DNA of 64,000 nucleotides from Phalacrocorax aristotelis (Eukaryota; Chordata; Aves; Suliformes; Phalacrocoracidae): the NCBI RefSeq assembly GCF_949628215.1, contig NC_134276.1, positions 125,736,125 to 125,800,124 of the forward strand, given 5' to 3'. Of this stretch, positions 1 to 15,191 are shown one piece after another (position 1 is the stretch's first letter; the number at the start of each line of letters is the position of its first letter). Below the pieces are notes generated by a model that saw nothing but the letters and a program-made list of their open reading frames with translations, ran no database searches and was not told where the DNA came from. The translations under genes and the position numbers were made by a program.

Positions 1-1959
1 CAAAGGGAGACTGCTTTTTTACAAAGGAGTGGAAAAAGAACCCCTGATCTTCCTGATACTAAGTGTTATAGTGAAAGTTCTTATCTGTAAAGAAACAAGG
101 CCCTAATATTTTTGTGTTGCAATGAGCTGCAAATACCTGGTTACGCATGGGCTAATGTTATTTAGCAGTATTTTGAGATGTATATTTGCTCGGTTCTGAA
201 GATAATAGTGCAAACCAAAGTCGAACATAACTCCTTTGAAAATTTGACCTTCATTACCAACCCACATATTCTCCCTTCACTTAGCTGCATTAATTTGCCA
301 TTTCAGAAAATGGTGTCTATAGGTATGTGCTAGACCTTCAGCTTCAGCATTTCGCTGAACTAAGCGGAATTTCACAAATAGAAACAAGCAATTAATCCCC
401 ATGGCAATATTTGATAGACCTAACAGTTATACGGCACTGAGAGTACCGTTATGTTCAGCCAAAGGAAGACACACAGAATGAGGAGATAATGTGGGCAAGA
501 GACAGATTTAAACTGTATTTAGTAATACACCTTAAAAAGAGGGAAATCTGCAAGGCTAACGGTCACTTCAAGGAAAGGCAGAGGAGCTCAGACCAGAGTG
601 CACGTGAACTAGAGTGAGAAGAAACTAGAACCCAAGTTCTGCTGAGGCAAATGTCCAAACCAAAACACAGTAATTTGGGGAAGCAGGTCCATGGCTTCCT
701 GTGCTGTGGAAGTGAAAAGATGTTCCAATATGATTTCCAGAAAAGCAACGTAATAAGGCAAGCGAGCGGGGCAGTCATGGTTAACTTGCCCAAGGTGCAT
801 GGCGTTCCTTGGTTCCGAGAGCAGCTCAAGAGGCTTCCACCATGGTTGAATTTATGGACGTATGCATGAAAAAAATACCAACTACTATTTTTGTACCCCC
901 CAGGCCCTGTACCTGTGCAATAAATTAGAGTAATCCCAAAGCTTCCCTCACAGATCATGCCAAGGCAGGTCAGAGAAATGACTAGAACAGCCATATCATA
1001 CTTCACCAGGACACTGTTGCACTAACAGGAACCACTGTTCTACAAACAGATCTCTCCTTCACTCAAAAGGCTACCCAAATGCTATTATCTTACTCTACAG
1101 GGAACAACCATACAGGGACCAACATATAGTTTCTTACCAGCACTCTGTCTTGTCATGCCCTACCACTTAGCATGAGAAATGAACTCTTCAAAGGCCCTCG
1201 CTTTGGTATGGAACCTATGGGAACTGTGCCACATCCCAGAGAAATAGTGGAATCAATAGAAAACCAGAATATGCAGCAGATATGGTGCGGGATAGGGACA
1301 CAGCAGGGGGAGACGGAAGCAGGGAAGATGCACTACTACTAAAAAAAAAAAAATAGCCTAGAAACTTCACTCACCTGCACATACCCCTTTGATAGCAGAG
1401 AGAATACAAACAATTAATCCTGGACTTGCAATTGATCTACTATTAAAAAAATGGAAGCATCTTCTAAGGAAGAATCACCTATATATTAAAAGGTTTGCAC
1501 TCAGAAGAAAAAACAAACCCACACAATCAGGCATTCAGGTTCTGTTTCATAAGAACAGAACAGAAATCTCCTTCCCTGCTTGAATAAATATTTTGATCAG
1601 GGTACAGAAATGCTTCTTCACTTAGATATAAAAAGTCCTCCTAAGGAACAAAAGAGAAAATTAAGTATTCCTCTATGTCCTTCCTTAATTTTATTACTTA
1701 GACATTATAAAGTTTATATAGTCTTATAGCATCGTGCTCAGATTTTATTTCTTTTTGCTTCCTTCATGTCCACCCCACCTCTCTACTCATCCTCCGACCT
1801 TTCCTACCTCACACTTGCCTCTCTTGTTCTGTTTTCACTTACGCCTGTGCTGCTCCTGTCCTGAAGAGGAAAGGTTTCTAACTGAAAAGCATATATAGGA
1901 AACCAAGAAGCAAGCAAATGTTTGTTTTTAATATTTACTCAAAAGCGTTTTAAAACAAT
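1..1959. other. Sequence downstream of TTF2, no gene recognised
   Basis: No open frame here resembles a known protein or ends in convincing splice sites. The longest frame (minus, 563-1006) is AT-rich noise without a recognisable family. An AATAAA lies on the plus strand at 919-924 and could be the poly(A) signal of a plus-strand gene entering from the left. In human, TRIM45 converges on TTF2, so the 3' UTR of a TRIM45 orthologue is a possibility, but nothing in the sequence proves it. The rest is ordinary non-coding DNA with short A-runs. Confidence 0.5.
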
Positions 1960-1974
1960 AGCTTAATTTAGAAA

Positions 1975-1980
1975 TTTATT
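1975..1980 (-). promoter_or_regulatory. TTF2: Probable poly(A) signal of TTF2
   Basis: The minus strand reads AATAAA at 1980-1975, about 213 bases past the TTF2 stop codon, giving a short 3' UTR ending near 1955. That UTR contains a run of 21 A on the plus strand (2142-2162), read as U21 in the mRNA. Position and hexamer are seen; use as the cleavage signal is inferred. Confidence 0.5.
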
Positions 1981-2192
1981 AACTGTGGATACATGATTTA
2001 ATTTCAGTTTGAAAACAAATTCCCAAAGTTGATAACTTTTCTTCCTGGAACAGTTACAAAAATGTAGGTATTTGTTCAAAATAAATGACCGCCTTAAAAC
2101 AGCAGTCCTTTGTTGAAGTCTGCACAGTTCCTTGTAGGTATAAAAAAAAAAAAAAAAAAAAATCACTTTCCGTCGTGTGTTGTAAAGGATAA

Positions 2193-5100
2193 CTAGATGC
2201 CAAAGAGAATTTTCAGGTCAGCCAGAGTGAGCTTAGTGAAGGCCTCCCCTTTGCCTGATAGCACCTGCTGGGCGAGACCTTTCTTTCTCCTCTGGAGTTG
2301 TACAATCTTTTCTTCTACTGTTCCTTCACAGACAAACCTGGAAAAATCCAAAACCACAACGCCTCAACTGCTGGAAAAAGTGTCAGCATTAAATAGCACT
2401 TCCCCTGTAAGTAAGTTCTTCCAAAGACTTATCTTACTTAAATTTAACAGCATATTAGAAGACTGACAAAATATACCTGCGCGCAGACAACAGCTGTTCC
2501 CATATCCAGCTATTATAACATTTCAAATAAAAGTGTGATGCACTTTAGGCCTCGGCTTTGGTCATCTGAAGCAACAGTAATGCTGTGACAAAACCCTGTA
2601 ATAATTGTTTGACAACTGATAGCACCTGTATACTGAAATAATAATATTTTAGTTTCAAGTTTCTTTGAATTTGCTGTGCATTTACAAGGACTAAGCTGGC
2701 CTTTTAGTACTTACAATTACAGATGCTTTTTCTAAAAGCCAACTTTGCCACTTACTAGAAGTGCTCTATATGTTTATGTCAGTGACATTAGAAAGGTCCA
2801 GGCGTAGGGAGCACAATGAAAAATCTCTACTCAATAAGAGAAGAGAAATGGTTTGATGTCTGAATTGTTCTCAGGAATAAACAGGACGTTCCCACTAAAT
2901 CACAGGCTGAAAATCAATAAACCATCGCTAGCTATCAGGACAGTAACATGCAGGCAAGTACCACATAGAAACATTTTCATATGGTCTCTCTCTTGGTGCC
3001 CAAACCCCAATCCCACTGTCAGAGCTTGTGCCTTGCTTTAAGTAAAGAAACAAGCCTCAGACCAAGGCCTTGTCTCACCAACTAAAGCCAGACAGTATGT
3101 GAGCAGTAACAGCCTCATTTACTGCTAAGGAAAATCCTGACCTGTGTATCACAACATCCTTCTGCTGCCCCACTCGGTAAATGCGGTCACATGCCTGGTC
3201 CTCGAGAGCAGGATTCCTGAAAGGTAAAAAAAAAACAAAAAACCAGGCTTCAGGGCGTATGTTCAGGAATAACTGAAATACCAAAGCCTCTCTGCTTGCC
3301 TCATTTACCTGCCTCTAGAGCATCCCGTTTTCTTCCTCTGCAGAACTAGAACTCCCAGGTTACTGTAGGTTTACTAGCTTGATTGCCAGTATTCACCCTG
3401 ACTGTATTTCCCTTTTGCCTTGGTAAAAAGTATGCAACACCTCCACACAAAGCCAGCTGTATGAATTAGACTGCTGTTCCTCACAGACCCATGTTTCCAG
3501 CCAGTAGTACTCAGAGAAAGCTGAGTAGCTGGTGAGGAAAGAGGAGGAAGTGAAGCAGGAAGGCAAACTCCATTGAAAGAGGCCTTGGCTCAAGAATATT
3601 TACAGAAGAAATGGTTGCATCTGGCACACAGTTACAGGGAATACTTGTTGGAGTAACTTCCATGTTGCAGAAACATCTCCTTAATGCTGCTGCTCAGCAG
3701 CTGGTTTTGTACCAAAGCACATTAGTTTGTTCTGTAAGTTCCCATGAGCAACATTTCCTTAAAAAAAAAGCGATTCTGACTTTGATGAAAGACAACATGA
3801 ATATTAGCACTATTTTCATAGCCCTGTAAAACCCCAAGGTACACCAGCTATGCCTGATTACTACAGTCAACACAACTGACCTGTTTCAAGACAAAATCCT
3901 TGTAGGCATTACTGTCCCATTTTCATTATTGTAAGAAGTTAAGCCAGGAACTGCCAAGTGCCCAGTATCCTTCCGTGATACAGACTGCATACTTGCTTCC
4001 TTGGATTGCTATTACCCTCCTCTATTTCCATTACCCCTACAGAACTGTATTTCATGGTGGTGATTGACAAATCAGAGTGTCTTGAAAGAAGGCTGTATAT
4101 TTCCATAACCCATCACTAGCACTTACCCTCAGCTAAACAATACAACCTAGTTGTATCAGACATCACAATACGCGTGGTGAGAAAGCAAGTAGTGTGCCCT
4201 ACACGTAAGCCCCCAAGATGGAACTTTTCTTTCTCTTTACCAGTGCATGTCAAGGAGAAAGAGGTGGCTTCCTCCAGTCAAGTTCAGGCCAACACCTCCA
4301 GCCAGCAACGAGACCAACATTACCTTCAAAGGCCAAAAGAGAGTTAAGTTAAGCAACCACTTTCCAGAAAATTAATGCTCCGTATACTCCACATATTAAT
4401 TTGAACCAAAGGATCTGCTTATCATGCTTATATTACATGTATATATTTATTATGTACCTGGGAGCTTGCCAGATATTACATGATGAGGCACAGAAGCCTG
4501 GACATGGAAGTTATGGCTCAGAGGTGAGCCCACCATTCCATATATATTACCCCGATACATTTTCACAGACCAGAGAAAGGACTGAGAAGTTCAGACTCTC
4601 TCCGTGTCCCTCTCAAATGACCAGTCCCTGCGATGACAGCCTGTTGCCAACAATGGGACCAATCAGCACTGACTCTGCATTGACACTAGTGATTACTTAA
4701 ACACAGGCAACTGGACTGAAGGGGCCTGCTACTCCTTTCACTTTGTTTCCACATAACCCAGTTATTTAGCAAAAGATGAAGTAGCTGGGGAGGAACAGAG
4801 ATAGAGCAGATGGCCAGTTGAGAGAAGATTTCTCATACAGCAGGAAAAGAACTCAGTTAAGGACAGAGACACTTGCTATATAGATATATTTATTATTCAG
4901 TTTCATGGTATGGTACCTTAAAACCCTATTCTTGTTTAAAGGGTCAGCTATTCATATAGCTGGCAGAAATCTTCCTTTGTTTAAGTTCAAAGCTAGAAGC
5001 TGCTGAGGAGTGGCTGAGGGAGCTGGGGTTGTCTAGCCTGGAGAAGAGGGGGCTGATGGGGAACCTTATCACTCTCTACAACTACCTGAAAGGAGGTTGT

Positions 5101-8100
5101 AGTGAGGTGGGGGTTGGTCTCTTCTCCCAAGTTACTAGTGATAAAACAAGAGGAAACCGCTTCAAGCTGCGTCAGGGGAGGTTTAGATTGGATATCAGGG
5201 AACATTTCTTCACTGCAAGAGTGGTCAGGCACTGGAACAGGCTGCCCAGAGAGGTGGTGGAGTCACCATTCCTGGAGGCGTTCAAAAACGTGTAGACGTG
5301 GCATTTCAGGGCATGGTTTAGGAGACATGGTGGTGTTTGGTTGACAGCTGGACTTGATGATCCTAGAGGTCTTTTCCAGCCTTAATGATTCTATGAAATA
5401 TCTGTTTTGTAGATAGCAGCTTGTTCAAGAAAGCCAGCAAAGAAAACAAGCTAATGCACCACATTCTCTCCTTCAGCCACAGATCCATCCTCCAAGGAGA
5501 CAGCTCGTCCTGCCTCAATCACAGGAATGTCAGTGTCCAGATAAAAGTGTAATCACTAGGAACAATTAATTTGGATTCAGATGTCTTTAGTCACCTGGCA
5601 AGCTTCCTTCCCTTGGCCAAAATTTCAGACTAGAAGCGATTTTCAAGATGAGCCAATACACTGTAGTTAATCAGTATTTAAAATGCACGGACCCCTTCCC
5701 CCGAAACCCCAACAACTCAAAAGTGAAAGAAGTGACACGAGGTCACCTTATTTTGGATGTGTGCAAAACTATTACTTCTCTCACCCCAATTCCAGTCTTC
5801 CTGTCTTTATACTGGGGTGGGATATGCTTTTGTTAATTTTAGCCTCATTCACAGATGCAACTGTCATCCTCTCTTCTCAAAAACATTAGTCTGGTCAAAA
5901 GTATCTGACTTGTTGGAAAACAGCAATGAAGTCTTACAGGCTCCTTGGCAAGCAGGTGATGTACAGAAAGAAACACCCTTCAATGCAGAAGCATGAGCTA
6001 GAAACAACCAACCTGCTCTGAGTAAAGCTAATCGGCCCCACATCTTCCATATTACTCTCTGTGGCAAAAACATCTTTGAACACACCAAAGATTTGGACAA
6101 CCTTTGAACTAGCTTTGAAGTCAAATGATGTCAGTACAGAAGGTTAGTATCAAAAGGAGCTTTTTTAGCAGCTGCTCCCGCCCATTGTAAGATGTACGTT
6201 TTTACAGCTACCTCTTTCCCTGGCGATCTTTGCACCTAGAGGTCCAAATGAAAGTGGTGCCAGTAAATGCAATCACGAAATCAGCTATTGCAGCTGCTCA
6301 CAGCAGCACTAGTAACTGTATCCCTGCCCTGATGGCATACCTGAGGCCCTTTGGGATTGTTGTTGAACTCTTCTACCACATCCATTCTCTGTTTAGGATT
6401 GACAGAGCCATCCACTGTTGCATAATTCAGCCCTAGTCGCTGGAGATGCACAGCCACAACTTTCAACATACTCGTCCACTGAGAGACAACAACACTGGAG
6501 AGGGAGAAAAGGGAGTTTAGAACAAGTTCTGCGTGTACTGTAACAGTTTGGTTATCGCAGTGCCTCACCCAAGAGGAGACAATGACTCAGGCACTCTTCC
6601 CCACTGCAAACAGGAGTCAAGCCCCCTCCCTATTCAGAAAGGGATTCACCTGTAGGTGTAGTGGTAGAACGTGCCGTGGAAGGCTAAGACCCCAGAAACT
6701 TCAGACAAATCACTTCTGGTTTTGGATTTTACATTGGCACCTACCAATCACAATTCTGAGCTTTTTCTGCAAAATGAATCAATATCAACACTAAACATGG
6801 ATTACCCTGGGCCTCTCCCCACATTTTTTGGGTTCAACAGTTTGGGAGGCAATAATTTGTTCAATAGCTTTTGGGTAGGGAACAAAAGTAATGTTGGTCT
6901 CCCCATTCTTGCTATGGGAATGCTTTTTCGAAAGGGCTTCAGAAAAAAAGTGTTCTGCATATGGTGCAACTCTCGAGTTGCCCAGGAAGAGGCCTTCCCC
7001 TTCCAATCCACCCCCCTGTACCTACATTCTACATTGTTTAACAAAAACAGCCAGAAAACCCTGTAACACTGCAGCCTGGTGCAGAGCAAAGACAGACAGA
7101 ACTTGCCAGTGAGAGCTGCAGGACTGTAGCAACCCTTAAGTCCTCTGATCAATGCATTCCTTTATCTCAGACAGGTTTGGTTTTAACCTCAAATTCATTC
7201 CCCCACTTTTTTTGGGTGGTGGGGTGGGTTGCAGAGCTGAGGGCAAATATTTCTCAGCACAACTGAATTATTCCCAATTCTGGTTTTGGAGAAAAGAAGG
7301 GGCCTCAAAGCCTGAGGTTCCTCTCACATTCCCTTATGCTTACACTTACCTACATCTTAAACTACCCTCTTTTGTCTTAGATTTTTTTTCCCCTCAAAAT
7401 CCACTTTCAAGTACTGCAGTACTGCCACCATTTTACCATGCCAGGAGTTTTGTATTCAGTTATTTTAACCTATTTCTGCTGCTGTCAAGAGACATGCTTC
7501 TCCTAATCACTATGACAAAAGGACATGCTTACTAACCTTTTCTGAGACTCCAACTGAATAGTTTTCAGTTCTGCCAAGAGGTGAGCTATCTGCAGGGGGG
7601 GAAAAAAAAAATGTGTTAGTCTCCTTGCTGTCATAACCCAGCTTATGCTTGGCTATTCTTCATTAAAATAGGAAGTGATCAAAATAACTCTTCAACTGGA
7701 ATTTCTTCCAGATTTTCAAGATATTTTAATAGTCATTAGTAAGAACACTTCCACCACGGAAAAGAGTGTTAAGAAATCAAATCATGCAAACATGTTTTAT
7801 AGATTCCAACCTTCCTGTGAGAAGCCAAGTTATTACCAGCCTATTATTTCTAGCCCTTCACAAGCACCATGCTCTCACATGCATGCTTTTCTAAATTTCT
7901 GTGAATCCAATGCTCAAGATTTTCACTGACAGCTTTTCAGCACAGTCAGATTCTCAGAGCTTTATCAGAGGTAGTCACCAACACCAGATAAGTTGGAGCT
8001 TTCCCAGAAGGGATTCAGCAGACTATCCGTCTATCGGTCTAGTCACTTGATTTCATCTAAATGGCCCACTTAGCCTGATCTGCAATTACCAAGGTGTGAC

Positions 8101-11100
8101 AGACAACTCATTAACAATTTAAAAGGCAAAGTGCTGAAATCCAAGCTTCTCAAGTAAGGTAAGAAAGCCACAACCAGAATACCTTGGTGCTCTCCTTAGT
8201 GATTTCAAAGAGATCAGTTTTAAAAGCTGTGCCATTGAGGTAGACTGTTGATTTAGAATCAGGAGTCTGGAGCTCAGAGAGGGTCAAAGCACTAAGTTGT
8301 TCCTCAATGGAGAGACAAAGACCTTCACTGTTGAAGTTAACTTGGTCCAGAGCCTGTGGGAAAGAAAGCAATATAATAAGGGATCACAGTCAAGCCTGAG
8401 ATCAAATTCAGTGCTGATCCACAGTCTGCACGATGTCTGCTGACGACAGTGGGTTTGAAGGAAACTATGCAATATGAAGACAGAATGATTAAGAAACACT
8501 ACCGGTCAGACCAACAGTCCCTCTGACCCCTTATTCTGCTACAAGAAGAGACAGTGTGGGGAAAGCATGTGAGCTCAGCCATTTTCTGTGGTCCAGTCTC
8601 CTAAGTTTCCCCTCCCATAGCATTTAACAATGGCAGGATTAAAGATGTTAGAAGAGAAATCCCTGCCTGTTCCCTTAGTATCTGGACTTAATCTACAGCT
8701 GCTTTATGTGACAGATGAAAGAATTTCTGAAAGATTAGTCTACTTCATGCAAGGCAACTTGTGGACTTGTGCACTTTTCAAGACTAGGTTAAGATCAAGA
8801 CTTCTTTGCTGGTAAAATTCTATTTCATTTTTTTTAACCTGAATAAAGGTATTTCCAGAGACACAGCTGCCCACATAGGTCATGCTGGGGAATTCTTCAG
8901 GAGGAAGTATGCCCATCTAAAACCTCTCAGGCTGTAAAACACACAGTCCTAGAAATGGCTCAGTTCATACGCCCCTAGGTTAGCGATGCATAGGTGTTAC
9001 AAAGTCTGTTAACTTACACAAACAGTTTTAAAAAATCCCCACAAAAAAACGCACACCACTACAATACAATGCAGTTACCACTTTCAGTAAGGAGAGATGG
9101 CAGCAGCACTGACGGAGCCTCAACAGCATGGACAAGACATGGACAGTACTTGAGACCTGGGAGGCACTTTGGGAGCCTGCTAGAAATTCCTTTTGACTGA
9201 CCCCAAACTCTTGTGCAACTGCCAAGGAAGGAAGACAAAGACATCAAGAGCTCTTGGAGGCACTTCCAAGTGCTGCCCAGCCACCTCCAGCAAGAATTTC
9301 ATCAATAAGAGACAAGAACCAACAGGTAAGCAAATACCTGATTTAACAAAGGAACCCATCAAACCCCACTTAAAAAACCCAAAAGACAACGCCACGAATC
9401 AGAGTACCACACACCTTGTACTAATACTGATATCTTTTCTCCGAGCAATTAGACCTTTACTTCACAAGGGAATTTTAGAACCAGGGAGGTTAAGAGATTT
9501 GCCCAGAGCCACAACAGTGAGAACAGACTTTTGGAATACTATGGTAGGATTCTTCATAACATCAGGGGAGTATTTTCCAAAGAATTTCTAAGTCCTGACC
9601 CCACGTGGCCAGGTCTGTTCCCCATCCTTAAGAGTCACTTCTGCAAATATTTTCAGGGGAGGGTGTGCTCAAACCTTTCTCAAATGGGTTACCACCAGCA
9701 TACTCTCTGCCTTCATTTTTCTGCTCTTGCCTCTTTAGGTAGGATTGTAGTGTTGACCTGGAAACACAAGACAAAGACTGTGGGATTTACTGCAGGAAAA
9801 AAGGCAAGAGGGACTTGAGCTTAACAAGCAAGCTGATGACACATTAAGGTAAGGGAGGTTTCATTAATCATTTAGTCAAAAACTTACGACAAAAAAAAAC
9901 CAGTTTTGTGTGCTTGAATACGATCAAAACCAAGATCCATTTCAGAAAAGACAAGAGGAAGCAAGTCTGCTTATTGGAATATCTTGCATATAATAGGAGA
10001 TAGGGCCCAATGGATAACATTCTTCATAACAAAAGGACATATTTAGATGTATAATTAAAACACAGGAAGACTCTTCACAGCAACACTGTTGAAAGAGACC
10101 CTAGGAGAACACAAAGTGACACTGGCTTGCGTTACAGCCATCTGCTGGAGAGGCCAGCATCATTTCCAATTGTATAAATATCACAGGCAAAGATGATAAA
10201 TTCTCTCCTTCTCAGGTGCTGGCACATCATCATTTAATAGCTACTGTTGCAATTTCAAGTCTTCAGAGTCTTTAAATCAATGAGATTAAGTGTAAGGCTA
10301 GAATATAATGCTCATACAATCCATGAACATATGGGAGAAAAGAAATGAATTGTTTTAAACTTACCAGGACAAGCAATGTATTTTCAAACATGCTTGAGAT
10401 AGCCAGGGAGGGAATAAATTAACAGGAATTTGTCCAAAAGCTCTTCTCATCTAAAGCGGATTTCTCTTTCTGATTTTTCAGGCCAAAAATGAAACAAAAC
10501 CACAAAATACCCTATCTCTACCCACATTCATACCTGGATCTTGCAAAGAGCACGTTGTACACAGACTGCTCCTCTGCTGAAAGTTTTAACTGATGCAACT
10601 GCATGCTACGCTGGGGCAGAGATACCTGAAGTAAAAATACACAGGATCAGATGTATATAGTGCAAAAATCTTATACAGCATCACAAACACCAGCGTTCCA
10701 AGATTTATCACAGTATTCCAAGTCTCAGAAGATAGCTGTTTCTTCAGTAAAGTTATTTGTATCAATGCAACTGTGACACAACATAGATAGTCACAGAACT
10801 CCAAGTAGCCTGGTTAATACTCAGCATAGGAGTCTGTTCCAAATCATTCGATAACAAAAGACACGAGCAACTAAGTATGGACCGCCACATAACTACCATG
10901 GAGTGACTAATTTATTGCATTGTAAAAGTAGCTTCTCAGTTCCCCATTCACTATCAGACAGTATACCAGAACGACACCTTTTAAAGGCTTACAGACACAC
11001 CAATGACCTAATACTCAGTTTAACTGACTATTTGTAAAGAGTAACGCAGAAAGCCAATGGCCCAGCACACACCAGATGCATTTGACATGCAGCAGCTTCC

Positions 11101-14100
11101 ATTCCCAGAGAGCTAGGCTAGCTCAGAGACCTAAGTTAACTTTCAACTAAGTGGATATCGACTTGCAATTAATTGCAATATTCTTCTCTGCATGTGATTT
11201 ATAACTAAAAGGTTTAATTATTCTGTACGTTTCTGCTTTCTGGATAAGCAATCAAAGCATCCCACAGCCATTCGCTCCTCTTGCTCAAGAGACTGCAGTA
11301 GACAGAAAAAACCACTCATCAACAAATCCGTGCATGTAAATAACTAACTGCCTGCTGCAAGGAAAACAATGGAATGATTGTCTAGTTGTGGAGGGTGAAG
11401 TTCTTACCAAGGGTTTACCAGCTGAATCCAGCTGGTCCTTAGTTCTCCGTAATAAGAGGCTCCTGGTTAAGAGGCTTAGCCTCTCTCCTCCCTTCTTTGT
11501 GCTGTTATCTACCTGGTACTTCCACACTTTGTATTCATCAAAAGGAGAGCAACGTAGAAACCTACAACAGGAAGGAAGGAGACTTCATACGAAGGGAAGA
11601 AGAGTCCATTCTTCTGTTACTCTTGAGTGACCAGAACCAAATTCCTTGCTATCCAAAACAAACCATTTCCAAATGCCCTAAACTGCTAGGAGCAGTAAAT
11701 CACCTCCAGTGTAATGGCATTGATAACTTGTTAGCTCAAAAGTCTTACCATAGCTAACACTGTGAAAGCATCTTTCTGATTCTGTACCCATCATTTCCTC
11801 TTAGCTCATTATGTCTCAAGCATCACCAGCAAATGAAGGACAGATGCAGAGGCACTGGCCAAAAAGCATATTTGTTATTTTGAAATCCTGTACCTCTTCC
11901 TTGAAAATTAATTTCAATTATCCAAAATTAATTTCAAATGCAAGTTCTCTCTGGTTCTCCAGCACCCTTCATAATCTTTCCCCTCTCAGCAATGAGAGTT
12001 TACACACAGACTTTAACCTGTTTACCATTCCTTTAGAGAAGCCAAAGTTTCCACCCTGTCCTTCAATGCCTTTGTAACACAACACTTTTTAATAAGCTCC
12101 TCCCAGGCTGCCCTGGTAGGAACAAGGATTATTGCACAAGACTTCTGTTCATTACAGTTGGTTTTGTGGCCATTCATGTTGGAGACATAGCAGATCTAAA
12201 GCAATTTCCCCTTTGTCCACTATGGAAGCAAGATAGCTACACGCAACAGTAGATACGTGGTCAGCCTTGCACAATGCCTCAGCCTTTGCAATCCAGTGCC
12301 TGAAGCGTTAATCTAACTAGTCTTGCTACCCCACATATCTTAGGAACCTCTCAAACTTAGAAACAACTTCAACACTTCATCAGTGAAGAGTTACTGGAAT
12401 TGGAACCCTGTCCATGTTTTCATGTGGAGCCAGCTCACCTCAGGAGGGAGTACATGTCCAGTAAGTTGTTCTGTATTGGTGTCCCGGTGACAGCCCATCT
12501 GGCACTGGCTCTCAGTTTGCACACAGCTATAGAGGTTTGAACCTTTGGGTTTTTAATATTATGAGCTTCGTCCAATATAAGTCGAGCCCAAGCTACCCTG
12601 AGCAGAGGGGAACAGGGAGATGACCCACTCTGAAAGAAAAAGCACACAATTTTTAACCCAGAGCAATAACCTTGCTAGGCTCTCTAAAGAGCCACAAGCC
12701 AATATATTTTGCCAGCAAGAAGCCTTTTCCTGATGTCAGTCAGCAGTAATCTGAGCTCTAATTGTCATGTAAGAGATGCTCTCAAAAAATCATCTCAGAG
12801 CTTCCATGAAAGTTTATACGCCAAAGAATATAACGTTTGCCTGTTCTTAATAACAATTTCTAATCTTTTACCCTTTTTTTGCTTTTAACATCTTATCCTC
12901 TCTTTCCTCCCAAAAGGCAATTCGTATCAGTAAACTTTTGCTAGGCTGTGACCAAGGACCACATATAATTATTCTGATCTCTGTACAGTTTTATAGATGC
13001 CACCCTGAAGTTTCAGGAAATTCAAAGGCCTGTTTGCTTTAAGAGCTACATCTAGATTTGTACACAGAGGTAGGAGACAGCAATATCCACCAGCAAGGGA
13101 CTTCCTCTATACTGTGTAGCCAAGTTCAGTTAGCATTCAGCAGTCACTTTATTATTTTCATAGCCGAGCAAATACACTTCAAATACACTAACAAATACAC
13201 TAGCTGTTTCTTCAAGAGTGCAGCAGGTAAGGCTGAGGTTAACCTCAGTTCAGACTGACCCAGAGCCTAAGCACGACAGGTTTCTGGTAGTTTAAAGTGA
13301 TGCTGGTGCTTCAAGCAGCAAAGAACACTAAACAGGAGCTTCTAGTGTTCCTTCACAGTCTCACCTCAAAAGAAGGGATATTAAATTCCTCATTGTGCTC
13401 TTAAAATTACTTTTAAAGGCATTTTAACTGTATTCAATGTAGCCTATTCTATATTACTACAGAACAGATTTATTGGGAACAATTTTCCCCATTGTCTTTC
13501 TGCACTTCACAGCACTTTCTCTCATCACTTTATTTTTATTGTGCAAACTCAACAGGGGATTTATTATTTAAAAAAAAAATCAACCTGCTGCTCACTGTAG
13601 CATACACAAGGTGCTACTTGAAACAATAACAGCTTGCAATGCCTCAGAATAAAACATTATGGCAATCCTCTATCAACAATACGGCTTCTCACCCCCACAT
13701 CATGATCCTCAGCAGGGACTTCCCCCTCCTCTTTGCTTGCAGGGACCTCCTTGGAGACAAGGCTGTAGGTTGTGACAACAACATCATATTCAGAGAGCCT
13801 GCATAAAGGGAAAGTAGTTATCATGAGCTAGAACAAAAGAGGAATTAATTTTGCAAGACAGACAAAACGCATGCTGAAGGTTTAAGAACAACAGTTCTAC
13901 AAGAAATGAAATTCAGAGTTCTACAGAAATCTGAGCTTTGTAGCAGTCAAACAGCAAGGACACACTGTCTCCACTTTATGGGCATTGGAAGTAGACACAG
14001 AAAGCTCAAGACGACAGTAAAAGCCAGTTTTACAGAGTGTACATCACACGAGATGAACCCTACTTTGAGTCTAGCACCTAAAATACTGCTCAGCATGGCC

Positions 14101-15157
14101 TAAAACAGCATAGAAAATTTTCTGATCTATACATACAGCTGACAAAAATAAAACCACAAAGCACACGCATAAAAGAAATTGCCACTGACTATCTCTGCAA
14201 TCAAGAGATGCTTTAGAGAATATACACCTTTTTTTTTTTCTCTCCTTATCAGGAACAGCAATAGCCTGCACCAGAACCACTCAGTACAGGTAGAGGCCAT
14301 AAAGGTTTTGCTACCTGCATCTTGGCAGTAGACATCAGCCTGACCTTCTGGATCCTTCACACTTCCTTACTTCAGGTTCTTCCATCATTCTACTGCCACC
14401 AAATTTCAACTCTGATAATCGCAATCTCTTGCTAAGTAGAATTTTACTTTTCTTGGTCATCTTTATGGTTTAGCACTTACACCTCTGCATGTTTATCTCT
14501 GTTTGGCCCATGGTACAAATACACTCTCAGTTTACCACAGGCCACACGTCTGTCAATCTCCTTCTTCCAGTGATGGATCAAGGATGCAGGACAAATGATT
14601 AAAGTGCTGCTGGAAGGGACAACAGTAGAATCTGCAGGGAAATATTACAGACAGATTTCAACGTCTTCACATTAGACCACAACAAAGACAGAAGTTTTGG
14701 AAATTCACAACAATTAAGAAGATTAGTCTGCTTTTCCTGTAAGCACAGTTTGTGAAGGGGACAATTCTGTGTTGCATTCTTGGAGACTGTTAGTTCTGTG
14801 TGGAAAAAAACCTCTACTTAAACATTAATGCATCGCTTCCTGTCCACTCAGAGTTATGCTATGTATTGTGCACTTCCTTTGGATAAGCTGAAACATTAGA
14901 AGTCTGGAACTAATCCTGATCTCTCCTGAGAATACAGTGCGAAAAAAATTATTCTTTCCCATTCCAGAAGAATAAAATGTTACCATTTTGAACCACACAG
15001 GAAAAACAAACACAGAGTCAGTAAACTTGGCAAGACAGGAAAAAGTAGTCCAACCAGTTCCATGAGGATGGAGACAGTAAAAGGTTGTGGACACAGAAAC
15101 AATACTCTTTAAAAACTCTAACATCCCTTATCACCATGGACAAGATAAAAGTAATGG

Positions 15158-15191
<34 letters not shown>

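Noticed and set aside
563-1006. 147-codon minus-strand frame with hydrophobic stretches
   Set aside because: No family recognised, no plausible exon boundaries, and AT-rich composition like its surroundings.
13972-14015. Possible further antisense MIR fragment (CCACTTTATGGGCATTGG, then ACACAGAAAGCTCAAG)
   Set aside because: Too short and too diverged to separate from chance.
14481-14609. Shorter version of TTF2 exon 11 using the CCTTCCAG site ending at 14610
   Set aside because: This start breaks the reading phase with the previous exon (15604-15717); the acceptor ending at 14632 keeps the frame and restores the WLSKND-S-T-V junction.
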